64,000 bases of DNA from Ignavibacteria bacterium (GTDB taxonomy: Bacteria; Bacteroidota; Ignavibacteria; Ignavibacteriales; Ignavibacteriaceae), in NCBI GenBank assembly GCA_017302895.1, contig JAFLBV010000001.1, positions 558,001 through 622,000 on the forward strand, read 5' to 3'. Position numbers and translations under genes: made by a program. The first letter of the stretch is position 1; every line of letters begins with the position of its first letter. The notes under the pieces are model-generated. The model did no database searches and was not told the DNA's origin. It saw only the letters and a list, made by a program, of their open reading frames with translations. Positions 34,866 through 43,717 of the stretch are shown piece by piece.

Positions 34866-36932
34866 ATGAAAAAACTGACTCTTATTTTGTTGATTTTATC
34901 CATTCAAATGATGGCTCAATGGGAGCAAATAGCGCCTGCACCTACTTCTTATAATCTTACTACCGTATGTGCGCTTACATCATCCAAGGCACTTGTTGCC
35001 GGACAGTCCGGGTTTCTCGGGATAACGACTGACAGAGGAGCATCCTGGACGACCAAAATCTGGGCAACTCGACAGGACTTCCTCGATGGTGACTTCTGTG
35101 ACGAAAACAAAGGGTTGCTCTCTTCCCGTGGAGCTATTATCAAAACAACTGACGGAGGCGATTCCTGGGAGAAGATTTATAACTCTCCGGATGCCGAAAT
35201 TATCAAAGTCAGAATGTTTGATGATTTGAACTTTGCCGCTGTCACGGATAAAAATTTTGTGCTACGCACTACAAACGGTGGTGAATCGTGGCAGATATCA
35301 GTTACTGTTCCGGAACGGAAATTTCATGCAGCCTCAATTCTTGATATGAACCGGATGTTCATTCTGGCTGATTCCTTTTTGGTTTCGACTTCTGATGGCG
35401 GGCAGACATTTTCGAGCAAGCCGGTGATTCTGCCGGTGCTGGGTTGGCACCAACTGGATGTTGTCCACTTCTTTGATTCAATGAACGGAATTGCATCAAG
35501 ACACGGAGGTGGTGGATTCAAAACGACAGACGGTGGTGAAACATGGTCGATGCCTGTTCAACCATCGGCTTATATCCCTTCAATACACGGGATTCACGGC
35601 AGGAATTCCAGGGCAATGATAGCAGGTGAATTTAGATATATTATGAAGACTTCCGACTCGGGTATAACCTGGAACTCGTTCACACCCGGTCCCGAAAAAA
35701 TTCTGCTCGATGTATCCTCCTTTGATGAAAATGTCTGGTTTGCTTCCGGAGAAGCAGGGGCATTCCAAAGCACCACCGACTTTGGTGCGACCTGGCAGTA
35801 CCGCCAGTCTTCAACAACAGATAAAAACATATTGAACATCGACTTTTTTGATGATTCCACAGGGTTAATCGGATACGGGTGGGGATTGAGCAAAACCACA
35901 AATGGTGGCTATGACTGGAGTGTCGTCAGTACAAATCTGCCTTTGATCTATGAAATGAGTTTTATTGATAAACAAGTTGGATGTTTTATAGCGTCAGACT
36001 CAATTTTCAGGACTACTGACGGTGGAGTCACTTTTACGAAAACATGGTCAATGTATGGACTGCAAGTAGTCTATGTTGCTCCCAATGGTAGAGTTTTTGC
36101 AGGTGGCTCAAGCGGGAGACTGGTTGTAAGCTCTGATAGCGGTGCAACCTGGTCGTACTTGAACTCCCTTGTTACATCAAATATTAGTACTATTCAGTTT
36201 CTCGACTCACTGACTGGTTACTTCGTTTCAAGCAATAAGATTGGGAAGACTACAGACGGCGGGGATAGCTGGAATGTATCGCAATTTTCATTTCCCGGAG
36301 GTCTTTACAAATTTTTCTTTTTCGATGAGACTGAAGGAATCGGCTTTTCGGAGACCAGAACTTACATCACCCGTGATGGTGGGCTGACCTGGAGTCTCGT
36401 CCTGACTGCACCCTCTACGATACGAGATCTGATGCGAGATGGTGAAAACGGAGCGATAATGTGTTGTTTGTACGGGCGTATCTATACTTCCCAGGACAGG
36501 GGATTAACCTGGCAGTTGAACGAACCAGTTACCAGCACCCACTTAAGAATTATGACCCAAACCCCGGGTGGTACAGTTTTCATTGGTGGCGATAAAGGAA
36601 CCGTGATAAAAGAGTCTCCTGAGAGTAATGTTTTTACAGGAATTGAAGACAAACGAATCGAGATACCAAAATCTTTTACCCTCTCCCAAAACTACCCCAA
36701 CCCCTTCAATCCGGAGACGGTAATCCGATTTTCACTTCCCGAAGCGGGATATGTTAAGGGTGTCGTTTATGACATTCTTGGCAGAGAGGTCGCCACACTT
36801 CTGAAAGGTGATATGCCGACGGGTAATCATCAGGTGAAGTTTAATGCGAAGGGAATTGCCTCGGGTGTTTATGTTTTCAGGCTTGAGGCGGGGAATTATT
36901 CCTCGGCGATAAAGATGGTGGTTAATAAATAA
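34866..36932 (+). CDS. T9SS-exported propeller protein, array gene 5
   Basis: A 688-residue paralogue of the preceding gene, from ATG 34866. The in-frame ATG at 34854 adds four residues and has no better ribosome binding site. Signal peptide LTLILLILSIQMMAQ. The FQSTTDFGATWQY and KTTNGGYDW blades keep the same positions as in gene 4, while surface loops differ. The sorting domain matches array gene 3 more closely in DNA than its propeller would predict, including the GAAGCGGGATATGTTAAGG stretch. This suggests exchange of 3' ends between genes. Confidence 0.88.
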   Translation: MKKLTLILLILSIQMMAQWEQIAPAPTSYNLTTVCALTSSKALVAGQSGFLGITTDRGASWTTKIWATRQDFLDGDFCDENKGLLSSRGAIIKTTDGGDSWEKIYNSPDAEIIKVRMFDDLNFAAVTDKNFVLRTTNGGESWQISVTVPERKFHAASILDMNRMFILADSFLVSTSDGGQTFSSKPVILPVLGWHQLDVVHFFDSMNGIASRHGGGGFKTTDGGETWSMPVQPSAYIPSIHGIHGRNSRAMIAGEFRYIMKTSDSGITWNSFTPGPEKILLDVSSFDENVWFASGEAGAFQSTTDFGATWQYRQSSTTDKNILNIDFFDDSTGLIGYGWGLSKTTNGGYDWSVVSTNLPLIYEMSFIDKQVGCFIASDSIFRTTDGGVTFTKTWSMYGLQVVYVAPNGRVFAGGSSGRLVVSSDSGATWSYLNSLVTSNISTIQFLDSLTGYFVSSNKIGKTTDGGDSWNVSQFSFPGGLYKFFFFDETEGIGFSETRTYITRDGGLTWSLVLTAPSTIRDLMRDGENGAIMCCLYGRIYTSQDRGLTWQLNEPVTSTHLRIMTQTPGGTVFIGGDKGTVIKESPESNVFTGIEDKRIEIPKSFTLSQNYPNPFNPETVIRFSLPEAGYVKGVVYDILGREVATLLKGDMPTGNHQVKFNAKGIASGVYVFRLEAGNYSSAIKMVVNK

Positions 36933-36950
36933 CCAACGAAGACAAGGAGC

Positions 36951-36980
36951 AATGGTACAACCTTGAATGGTTGTGCCATT
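36951..36980. terminator. 12-bp stem hairpin after array gene 5
   Basis: AATGGTACAACC and GGTTGTGCCATT pair over 12 bp (one G-T pair) with a 6-base loop, 19 bases after the stop. There is no T-run. It is the only strong stem inside the array and may divide it into two transcripts. Confidence 0.5.
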
Positions 36981-37100
36981 TGAACAAATGTTGGGTTCGG
37001 TCCGTGATGTACTTTTTGTTGAGATCACAGAAAATCATAAATTTACAGGTAAAATAATTTTATGCAGGTAGTTTTGGAAACTTCTTTGTTACCCTTCTTA

Positions 37101-38369
37101 ATGGAGTATCGCGGTCGGTTATGGCTCCCGATAGTTCTTCTTCTGTTTTTCACCAATTCCTATGCCCAAAAAGAATGGTTCTACAGAAGCCCGACCAAGT
37201 TTTATATCGTCTCCTCCATTTCAGTGGTAGATTCACATTACATTTTCGTAGCCGACCGCAACGGGCTTCATAAAACCACCAACGGGGGCTACACCTGGAC
37301 CAAAATAATCTCTAAGACATACGGCAACGCACAGGTCAGATTCAGATCAAGAACCCACGGCATACTGGTAAATGATGGTCCGATCATCTCGACAACTGAT
37401 GGTGGTCTAACCTGGCAACCCGTGCCGGGTGGCGGCGCGGACGCGAATATTTTCTTTACCGACTCGCTTAAAGGGATTACTTTTAATACAAGTTCAGAGT
37501 CGAGCGGATTCAAGATCTCACTCGGGAAAACAACTGACGGTGGAATGACCTGGCAGTACACTCCCACATATCTACACCCCGGGGTTATCTTCCGGACCGA
37601 CCGTGTTGACAGCACAATTTGGGGATTCGGGTCAATTCTGTCTCAGGGCAATCCGGCTCCTGTGTTGGGAACACTTGTGGCACATTCCACGAATGACGGT
37701 GCAACATGGATCACCGACAGCTCGTTCTATAATTATACTAACTGGACAGGACTCGTTGTAATGCGCCCATCTGCGGTTTTCGCTGTGGTGTCAAACCGTG
37801 TTCTTAAAATAAGTACAGACGGAGGAGATAATTTCGTCCATTATCTCAACCCGAGAAACCTGTTTTCACCCAGGAAATCGGGTGATTCCATTATTTATGC
37901 CGGCTCTGACTCCGGCTACATCGCCACTTCACGGGATTTTGGGCTAACCTTTACTTATACCAAACTGAACACTCAGGAACAGATTAAATGGCTTGAGATC
38001 ACCCCCGAAGGTGAGGGCTACGCCATTTCAAGCGATTACCATCTCTATTCAACCGTGAAGATCGCCCCACCTGTTGTCGGCGTTGAAGATCCGGAGGTAG
38101 TCCCGGCTGTCTTCTCCCTCTCCCAAAACTACCCAAACCCCTTCAATCCTGAAACGGTAATTCGTTTTTCACTTCCCGAAGCGGGATTCGTGAAAGGGGT
38201 AGTTTATGACATTCTCGGCAGAGAGGTTGCAACACTTCTGAAACGGGACATGCCGGCAGGTAACCATCAGGTGAAGTTTGATGCGAAGGGAATTGCCTCG
38301 GGTATTTATGTTTTCAGGCTCGAGGCGGGGTATTATTCTTCGACCATAAAGATGGTGGTTGGAAAGTAG
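37101..38369 (+). CDS. T9SS-exported propeller protein, array gene 6 (short)
   Basis: The shortest of the array at 422 residues, with about half the blades (HKTTNGGYTWTK, STTDGGLTWQP, KTTDGGMTWQY, HSTNDGATW, STDGGDNF, TSRDFGLTF), enough for one propeller instead of two. ATG 37101 gives a compact signal peptide (LWLPIVLLLFFTNSYAQ); an in-frame ATG at 37062 would lengthen its N-region by 13 residues, and neither has a strong ribosome binding site. The sorting domain (SQNYPNPFNPETVIRFS ... YSSTIKMVVGK) is the shared form. Confidence 0.85.
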   Translation: MEYRGRLWLPIVLLLFFTNSYAQKEWFYRSPTKFYIVSSISVVDSHYIFVADRNGLHKTTNGGYTWTKIISKTYGNAQVRFRSRTHGILVNDGPIISTTDGGLTWQPVPGGGADANIFFTDSLKGITFNTSSESSGFKISLGKTTDGGMTWQYTPTYLHPGVIFRTDRVDSTIWGFGSILSQGNPAPVLGTLVAHSTNDGATWITDSSFYNYTNWTGLVVMRPSAVFAVVSNRVLKISTDGGDNFVHYLNPRNLFSPRKSGDSIIYAGSDSGYIATSRDFGLTFTYTKLNTQEQIKWLEITPEGEGYAISSDYHLYSTVKIAPPVVGVEDPEVVPAVFSLSQNYPNPFNPETVIRFSLPEAGFVKGVVYDILGREVATLLKRDMPAGNHQVKFDAKGIASGIYVFRLEAGYYSSTIKMVVGK

Positions 38370-38407
38370 GGTCATAGTCAAGGATAAACAAATATGAGGA
38401 ATTGAAA

Positions 38408-40576
38408 GTGTATTATTTGAAATTGTTTTTGTTGCTCTCTATTCTTTCGTGTGCAATAACTGCACAGACGCTTGATCACACAGTGAGAAGAATAGCACCT
38501 CGTCCCACTTCAAGGGACATCATGTATGTCACAAAACTTGGTGACAGCAGAATTGTTGCAGCAATGAAGCCGACAGGGTTGATTTACAGCAGTGATAACG
38601 GAATAACATGGACAGAAGATCTCACACTTAAAACCACAAATCCCCCCTCAAATATTGTGTATTTGTCGGAAGGAACATTTGCAGGGACATCTACAAAGGG
38701 TGAATTCTTCATTACATACAACGGCGGAATTACTTTTTCGGTAAAATCTTTGCTTTCGGGGGCATTACCTGCATTCACTTTTTCAAAAATGGTATTTGCG
38801 AATGAGAAAGTCGGAGTTGCTGTTTATTATGCCGAGTCCGCAAAACATCTGTTGAGAACCACTGACAGTTGGGCGACTCAATCAAACATGGCTACACCCC
38901 CCGAATACCTTGGTGGAGACATACATATCTCACCCGACTCTTCTCTTATAATCAGTACCCGTAATTGTATCTATCGTTCGTCCGATCTCGGGACTTCCTG
39001 GATACCTGTTTACTACTCCAAACAGGGAAATTTCCTCGATCATGGAGACGGCAACATCTCATTCTTTTCTTCTTCGGATTCCGTAGTTACATCTTCCGAT
39101 TTGGGTTTAACATGGAATTACAGAGCTAAATCGCCCCGTAATCTAAACATCAGTCAGGCAGTCCGATTGGGTAACGGTACCGTGTATGTTCCAAATATCA
39201 GACTTGATACTCTTTACAGAGCTACCGCTGACCTGTTAAACTGGACGATGGCAAAAAACCTCGGTACTTATCTCAAAGGTTCCCCCAGAGGATTTGTGAC
39301 ATTAAGCGACACACTTGCTTATTTGGTTGGGGATTATGGATACATTTATCGCTATTCGGGACCTGATTTAAGCAGAAAAATGATTTCCGAGGCATATGTG
39401 CCTACCCCAAGGGCAGCCTTTTGTGATACCCTCCATGCCATTACAACCCGTGGTAACTTCACATCAGACGGCGGCATGACATGGGCGGATGGTTTCACCT
39501 GGCCTCCACCCGGTGCTCCGGAATATGTAAGCTATGTCACCCTTTCACCAATTGGGCTAGGTGTCGTGGGATTTAACACCAGAGCGCAGTTCCCGCCAAA
39601 TCCGTCATATGTCGATTACACTTTCATCGTAGTTACAACCAACTTTGGGGCCTCGTGGGTAAACGCTCAGGAAGATTATGCTCGCTTAACCTATGATTTG
39701 ACCTCAATGGGAGATTCAATGATGATTTATTCTTATGTGCAAACCGAGTTGGGGTGGTACTACCAGATTGGAATCATTTCAAAAGTCGATACAGGTTTCA
39801 GCAGAAGGATGGTAATGGCCCCCGGGAAAGTGGTAGACCTTGCTGCAATTAATTCAAGGAAGATGATCCTCGCCGCGACATCCGACTCACTTCTGGTTTC
39901 ATACGACACCGCCCGGACATGGAGATTGCTGCTTCGCCCCGGTAGACCAATTTACGAGGTTACTGCAACTGAAGCCGGTACGATCCTCCTGACAACAGGT
40001 GGATATTTGTTCACTTCAACAAACTTTGGAACAACATGGGTGCCCGTTTACACCTTCGCCGGAGATGGGTACTATGCCATTAGCCCCAACGGACTGTTGG
40101 CTTTCAGCAATAGCAATGTTGTTAAATATCAGCACAGGAACTGGCAGTATTGGAGAACCTTTGATTACAACTTTGTCGAAAATATCCGGAACCTGCAATT
40201 CCTCGATGAGACGATCTTAATGGTTCAGACAGACCGGGGTGCGTATTACCGGATAGATATTTCCGATACCGTCACAACCGCTGTTGAATCTGAAAACCCA
40301 CCACAAGATCCGGCTGTCTTCTCCCTCTCCCAAAACTACCCAAACCCCTTCAATCCTGAAACGGTAATCCGGTTTTCACTCCCCGAAGCGGGATTTGTGA
40401 AAGGAGTGGTTTATGATATTCTTGGGAGAGAGGTCGCCACACTTCTGAAAAGTGACATGACCGCCGGAAATCATCAGGTGAAGTTTGATGCGAAGGGTGT
40501 TGCCTCGGGTATTTATGTTTTCAGGCTCGAGGCGGGGAATTATTCATCGGCGATAAAGATGGTGGTTGGGAAGTAG
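38408..40576 (+). CDS. T9SS-exported propeller protein, array gene 7
   Basis: A 722-residue paralogue of array gene 3. I chose the GTG at 38408, which gives MYYLKLFLLLSILSC, aligned with MYYLRIIFLILFF of gene 3 and spaced seven bases from GAGGA. The frame also has a TTG at 38402, too close to that site. Blades include YSSDNGITWTE, YRSSDLGTSW, TSSDLGLTWNY and TSTNFGTTWVP. Ends in the shared sorting domain (SQNYPNPFNPETVIRFS ... MVVGK). It is the last gene of the array; a repeat-containing gap separates it from efp. Confidence 0.88.
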   Translation: MYYLKLFLLLSILSCAITAQTLDHTVRRIAPRPTSRDIMYVTKLGDSRIVAAMKPTGLIYSSDNGITWTEDLTLKTTNPPSNIVYLSEGTFAGTSTKGEFFITYNGGITFSVKSLLSGALPAFTFSKMVFANEKVGVAVYYAESAKHLLRTTDSWATQSNMATPPEYLGGDIHISPDSSLIISTRNCIYRSSDLGTSWIPVYYSKQGNFLDHGDGNISFFSSSDSVVTSSDLGLTWNYRAKSPRNLNISQAVRLGNGTVYVPNIRLDTLYRATADLLNWTMAKNLGTYLKGSPRGFVTLSDTLAYLVGDYGYIYRYSGPDLSRKMISEAYVPTPRAAFCDTLHAITTRGNFTSDGGMTWADGFTWPPPGAPEYVSYVTLSPIGLGVVGFNTRAQFPPNPSYVDYTFIVVTTNFGASWVNAQEDYARLTYDLTSMGDSMMIYSYVQTELGWYYQIGIISKVDTGFSRRMVMAPGKVVDLAAINSRKMILAATSDSLLVSYDTARTWRLLLRPGRPIYEVTATEAGTILLTTGGYLFTSTNFGTTWVPVYTFAGDGYYAISPNGLLAFSNSNVVKYQHRNWQYWRTFDYNFVENIRNLQFLDETILMVQTDRGAYYRIDISDTVTTAVESENPPQDPAVFSLSQNYPNPFNPETVIRFSLPEAGFVKGVVYDILGREVATLLKSDMTAGNHQVKFDAKGVASGIYVFRLEAGNYSSAIKMVVGK

Positions 40577-40613
40577 AGGAGGTGCCGGATTTCTACCCAT
40601 ATATCTCTTTTAC

Positions 40614-40703
40614 AGGTATTAGGTTTTAGGTATTAGGTATTATTTTGAAGACTTATGAGTTATATCCAGTGAGTCAGCTCATAGTTCATAGATCATAGTT
40701 CAT
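40614..40703. repeat. period-7 intergenic repeats between the T9SS array and efp
   Basis: Two short arrays: AGGTATT/AGGTTTT units at 40614-40650, and CATAGTT/CATAGAT units at 40677-40703. The same two unit types recur at 63530-63560 and in the gaps at 51.4-52.0 kb and 63.6-63.9 kb. Confidence 0.6.
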
Positions 40704-40714
40704 CGCTAATCTTT

Positions 40715-40743
40715 TTGTACTCTCCCGTTAAATTGATATTTTG
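40715..40743 (+). promoter_or_regulatory. candidate promoter for efp-acc-gcvH
   Basis: TTG, 19 bases, TATTTTG, lacking one base of the TAnnTTTG consensus, 44 bases before the efp ATG. Confidence 0.35.
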
Positions 40744-40787
40744 CAAGTTCAGTTTTTATTTTTTCCCCAACAAATGTTAAAAGGACT

Positions 40788-41351
40788 ATGGCTGATACAT
40801 CAGATCTCAGGAATGGACTAATAATTAAATTTAAGAACGACTTGTTTACAGTTGTAGAGTTTCAGCATGTGAAACCCGGCAAGGGAGGGGCATTTGTTCG
40901 TACCTCTCTAAAAAGTCTCACCACAGGGAGAGTATTGGACAATACATTCCGATCAGGCGAAGGGATAGATATAGTTAAGGTGGAGCGAAGGAAATTCCAA
41001 TACCTTTATGCTGATGGTCAATCACTTGTCTGTATGGACAACGAAACCTACGATCAGATGAATGTACCGATTGCCACTTTTGGTGACGGAATAAAGTTTA
41101 TTAAAGAGGGTACCGAAGTTGATATGCTTATGGATGGCGAAAAAATCGTGAGCGTTGAACTTCCGGTACATGTAGCTCTTAGAGTGGTGGAAACAGAACC
41201 CGGATTCAGGGGTGACACTGCAACAAATGCGTTAAAACCTGCGAAAATGGAAACAGGAGCCACAGTAATGGTTCCACTTTTCATTAACGAAGATGACCTT
41301 CTGAAGATAGATACCCGCACGGGTGACTATATGGAAAGAGTTAAATCTTAA
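40788..41351 (+). CDS. efp: elongation factor P
   Basis: Translation factor that binds between the P and E sites and relieves stalling at consecutive prolines. At 187 residues it has the usual three-domain length. The domain I tip loop is KPGKGGAF with Lys32 at the position that is modified in many bacteria. The C-terminal signature NEDDLLKIDTRTGDYMERV is intact. No EpmA/EpmB or other modification gene is in the window. It heads a run with accB (26 bases on), accC and gcvH; the efp-accB pairing is common in bacteria. Confidence 0.98.
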   Translation: MADTSDLRNGLIIKFKNDLFTVVEFQHVKPGKGGAFVRTSLKSLTTGRVLDNTFRSGEGIDIVKVERRKFQYLYADGQSLVCMDNETYDQMNVPIATFGDGIKFIKEGTEVDMLMDGEKIVSVELPVHVALRVVETEPGFRGDTATNALKPAKMETGATVMVPLFINEDDLLKIDTRTGDYMERVKS

Positions 41352-41377
41352 TTTTTTTAATATAACACAGGTTAAAC

Positions 41378-41845
41378 ATGGATATTAATTTAATCCGTCG
41401 TCTTGTCAAGCTGGTAGAAACAAGCGGAATCTCTGAACTCGAGATCGAAGAGAAAGAGTCGAGAATCTACATTTCCAAATATGGAAGTGCAGCCCCCGGA
41501 GCTGTAAACTACACAGTTGGCGCTCCGCAGCATGCTCCTGCACCTCATCCGGTTGCCCAACACCCGGCCCCTGCACCTGAGTCTGCGCCGGCTGCCAACG
41601 AAAAACTGCATGAAATTAAATCGCCAATTGTTGGCACCTTCTATCGTTCACCCGCTCCTGATGCCGATTCCTATGTAAAGGTTGGCGACAGAGTGGAACA
41701 GGGTTCTGTGCTTTGCATCGTTGAAGCCATGAAGCTGATGAACGAAATAGAATGCGACATTTCAGGAACAGTTGCCAAAATAATGGTTGACAACGGAAGG
41801 CCTGTTGAATATGGACAATTACTTTTCCTTATTAAACCCGATTAA
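41378..41845 (+). CDS. accB: biotin carboxyl carrier protein of acetyl-CoA carboxylase
   Basis: Carries biotin between the biotin carboxylase and carboxyltransferase in the first step of fatty-acid synthesis. 155 residues: N-terminal helical part (INLIRRLVKLVETSGISELE), an Ala/Pro-rich mobile linker (~45-80) and the biotinyl domain with EAMKLMNE, Lys119 being the biotinylation site. Followed 30 bases later by accC. The carboxyltransferase genes are elsewhere. Confidence 0.97.
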   Translation: MDINLIRRLVKLVETSGISELEIEEKESRIYISKYGSAAPGAVNYTVGAPQHAPAPHPVAQHPAPAPESAPAANEKLHEIKSPIVGTFYRSPAPDADSYVKVGDRVEQGSVLCIVEAMKLMNEIECDISGTVAKIMVDNGRPVEYGQLLFLIKPD

Positions 41846-41875
41846 AGACGGTCAACTATTTATTTGAGGTAAAGA

Positions 41876-43222
41876 TTGTTCAAGAAAATACTTATAGCCA
41901 ACCGTGGTGAGATAGCCCTTCGGATTATCAGAGCCTGCAAGGAACTCGGAATAAAGACCGTTGCAGTTTACTCGGAAGCCGATAAAAATTCACTCCATGT
42001 AACTTTTGCTGATGAAGCTGTGTGCATAGGACCCGCAGAAAGCCGCAATAGCTATCTGAAAGTGCCCGTGATTATGTCAGCCGCAAATGTAACAGGTGCC
42101 GATGCCATCCATCCCGGATACGGATTTTTAGCTGAAAACGCCAATTTCTCTGAAATTTGTGCCGAATCAGGAATAAAATTTATCGGTCCAACCGCTGAAA
42201 TGATTCGCACGATGGGTGACAAAGCTGTCGCAAAAGACACGATGAAAAAGCACAATGTCCCCGTTATCCCCGGAAGTGACGGCATTATTGATGATCCTGC
42301 AGAAGCTCAGAAAATAGCGACTGCTATGGGATTCCCCGTAATCATAAAAGCCTCTGCGGGTGGTGGTGGAAAGGGTATGCGTGTCGTTCGTGAGGAGTCG
42401 GAATTTAATCTTGCGTTCATAACAGCAAGAGCGGAAGCCGAAGCAGCCTTTGGTAACGGTGATGTTTATATCGAAAAACTCGTTTTGAATCCCCGGCATG
42501 TCGAAGTGCAGGTAATTGGTGATCAGCACGGCAACCATTACCACTATGGTGAAAGAGACTGCTCAGTACAAAGAAGACACCAAAAGTTAATTGAGGAATC
42601 CCCCTCCCCCGCTCTCGATCAGGAACTTCGCGACAGGATGGGTGCTGCTGCTGTAAAAGCCGCAAAATCGATCAATTATGAAAGCGTCGGTACCGTAGAG
42701 TTCCTTTTGGACAAAGACAAAAATTTCTATTTTATGGAGATGAACACCAGAATTCAGGTTGAGCATCCCGTAACCGAGATGGTTTATGAAACAGACCTCG
42801 TGAAGCAGCAAATACTCGCTGCCGCCGGTTTTGTGATTGAACCTCCCAACAACAGACCCAAAGGTCACGCTTTTGAGTTCAGAATCAACGCAGAAGACCC
42901 CGATAACAACTTCAGACCGTCACCCGGAAGAATTGAATCTCTCAATTTCCCCGGTGGACTCGGAGTAAGGATCGACTCCCACATTTACCAGTCATACACC
43001 ATACCTCCGTATTACGATTCGATGGTAGCAAAACTGATAGTCTGGGACAAAGACAGAACCTCAGCGATTCAGAAAGCAAAACGGGCTCTGGGTGAGTTCA
43101 TTATCGAAGGGATCAAGACTACAATTCCCTTCCACCTTGATGTTTTAGAAGACGAAAGGTTTATTTCGGGTGACTTTGATACATCGTTCCTCGAAGATTT
43201 TAAACCTAAAAACAAAAATTAA
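41876..43222 (+). CDS. accC: biotin carboxylase subunit of acetyl-CoA carboxylase
   Basis: ATP-dependent carboxylation of the biotin on AccB. 448 residues with the N-terminal pre-ATP-grasp ([19 protein letters not shown]), the glycine-rich ATP loop [11 protein letters not shown] and the catalytic/biotin segment [14 protein letters not shown], all intact. The start is a TTG at 41876, where the conserved N-terminus begins, with GAGG nine bases upstream; no in-frame ATG fits. A TTG start may lower its translation relative to accB, which is needed in excess. Confidence 0.97.
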   Translation: MFKKILIANRGEIALRIIRACKELGIKTVAVYSEADKNSLHVTFADEAVCIGPAESRNSYLKVPVIMSAANVTGADAIHPGYGFLAENANFSEICAESGIKFIGPTAEMIRTMGDKAVAKDTMKKHNVPVIPGSDGIIDDPAEAQKIATAMGFPVIIKASAGGGGKGMRVVREESEFNLAFITARAEAEAAFGNGDVYIEKLVLNPRHVEVQVIGDQHGNHYHYGERDCSVQRRHQKLIEESPSPALDQELRDRMGAAAVKAAKSINYESVGTVEFLLDKDKNFYFMEMNTRIQVEHPVTEMVYETDLVKQQILAAAGFVIEPPNNRPKGHAFEFRINAEDPDNNFRPSPGRIESLNFPGGLGVRIDSHIYQSYTIPPYYDSMVAKLIVWDKDRTSAIQKAKRALGEFIIEGIKTTIPFHLDVLEDERFISGDFDTSFLEDFKPKNKN

Positions 43223-43237
43223 CCCCCGGGAGACAAG

Positions 43238-43621
43238 ATGAATATTCCATCTGATTTAAAGTATACAAAAGAACATGAATGGATTCGCATTGAAGGCAAC
43301 ACCGGCTATATCGGAATTACCGATTATGCCCAGGGTGAGCTTGGCGATGTGGTCTTTGTTGATATCACTAAAGCTGAAGGCGACTCACTTTCCGTTGACG
43401 AGAACTTCGGAACCATCGAAGCCGTAAAAACAGTAAGCGAACTTTATGCACCATGCAGCGGTAAAATCGTTGAGATTAATTCCTCTCTCGGCGATTCGCC
43501 TGAAAACATTAATCAGGACCCCTACGACAAAGGCTGGATGATAAAGATAGAGATTGCAAATCCTGCCGAACTTGATGCTCTGCTCGATGCTGCAGCTTAC
43601 GGTGAACTTGTCGGAGCATAG
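43238..43621 (+). CDS. gcvH: glycine cleavage system H protein
   Basis: Lipoyl carrier that shuttles the aminomethyl group among the P, T and L proteins of glycine cleavage. 127 residues: KYTKEHEWIRIEG at the N-terminus and the lipoylation site Lys64 in FGTIEAVKTVSELYAP; C-terminal helix AELDALLDAAAY. The gene is 15 bases after accC and ends in a terminator, so it is the last gene of the efp-accB-accC-gcvH run. No other gcv gene is present. The H protein can also act in lipoate assembly. Confidence 0.97.
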   Translation: MNIPSDLKYTKEHEWIRIEGNTGYIGITDYAQGELGDVVFVDITKAEGDSLSVDENFGTIEAVKTVSELYAPCSGKIVEINSSLGDSPENINQDPYDKGWMIKIEIANPAELDALLDAAAYGELVGA

Positions 43622-43645
43622 TCTCTAAAGATTGTTTTTCCCCAG

Positions 43646-43678
43646 GGCTGTTTCATTAATTGAGACAGCCTCTTTTTT
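43646..43678 (+). terminator. intrinsic terminator after gcvH
   Basis: 9-bp stem GGCTGTTTC/GAGACAGCC (arms 43646-43654 and 43662-43670, one G-T pair) followed by a T-run at 43671-43678. Confidence 0.85.
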
Positions 43679-43717
43679 AATTTATCCAAACACTTTATAA
43701 ACCAGGTTTCAAACTCT

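Noticed and set aside
26140..40576. Sialidase activity for the BNR-like array proteins
   Set aside because: The Asp-box-like turns are present, but no arginine triad or catalytic Tyr/Glu pattern could be placed; the repeats are better explained as binding propellers.
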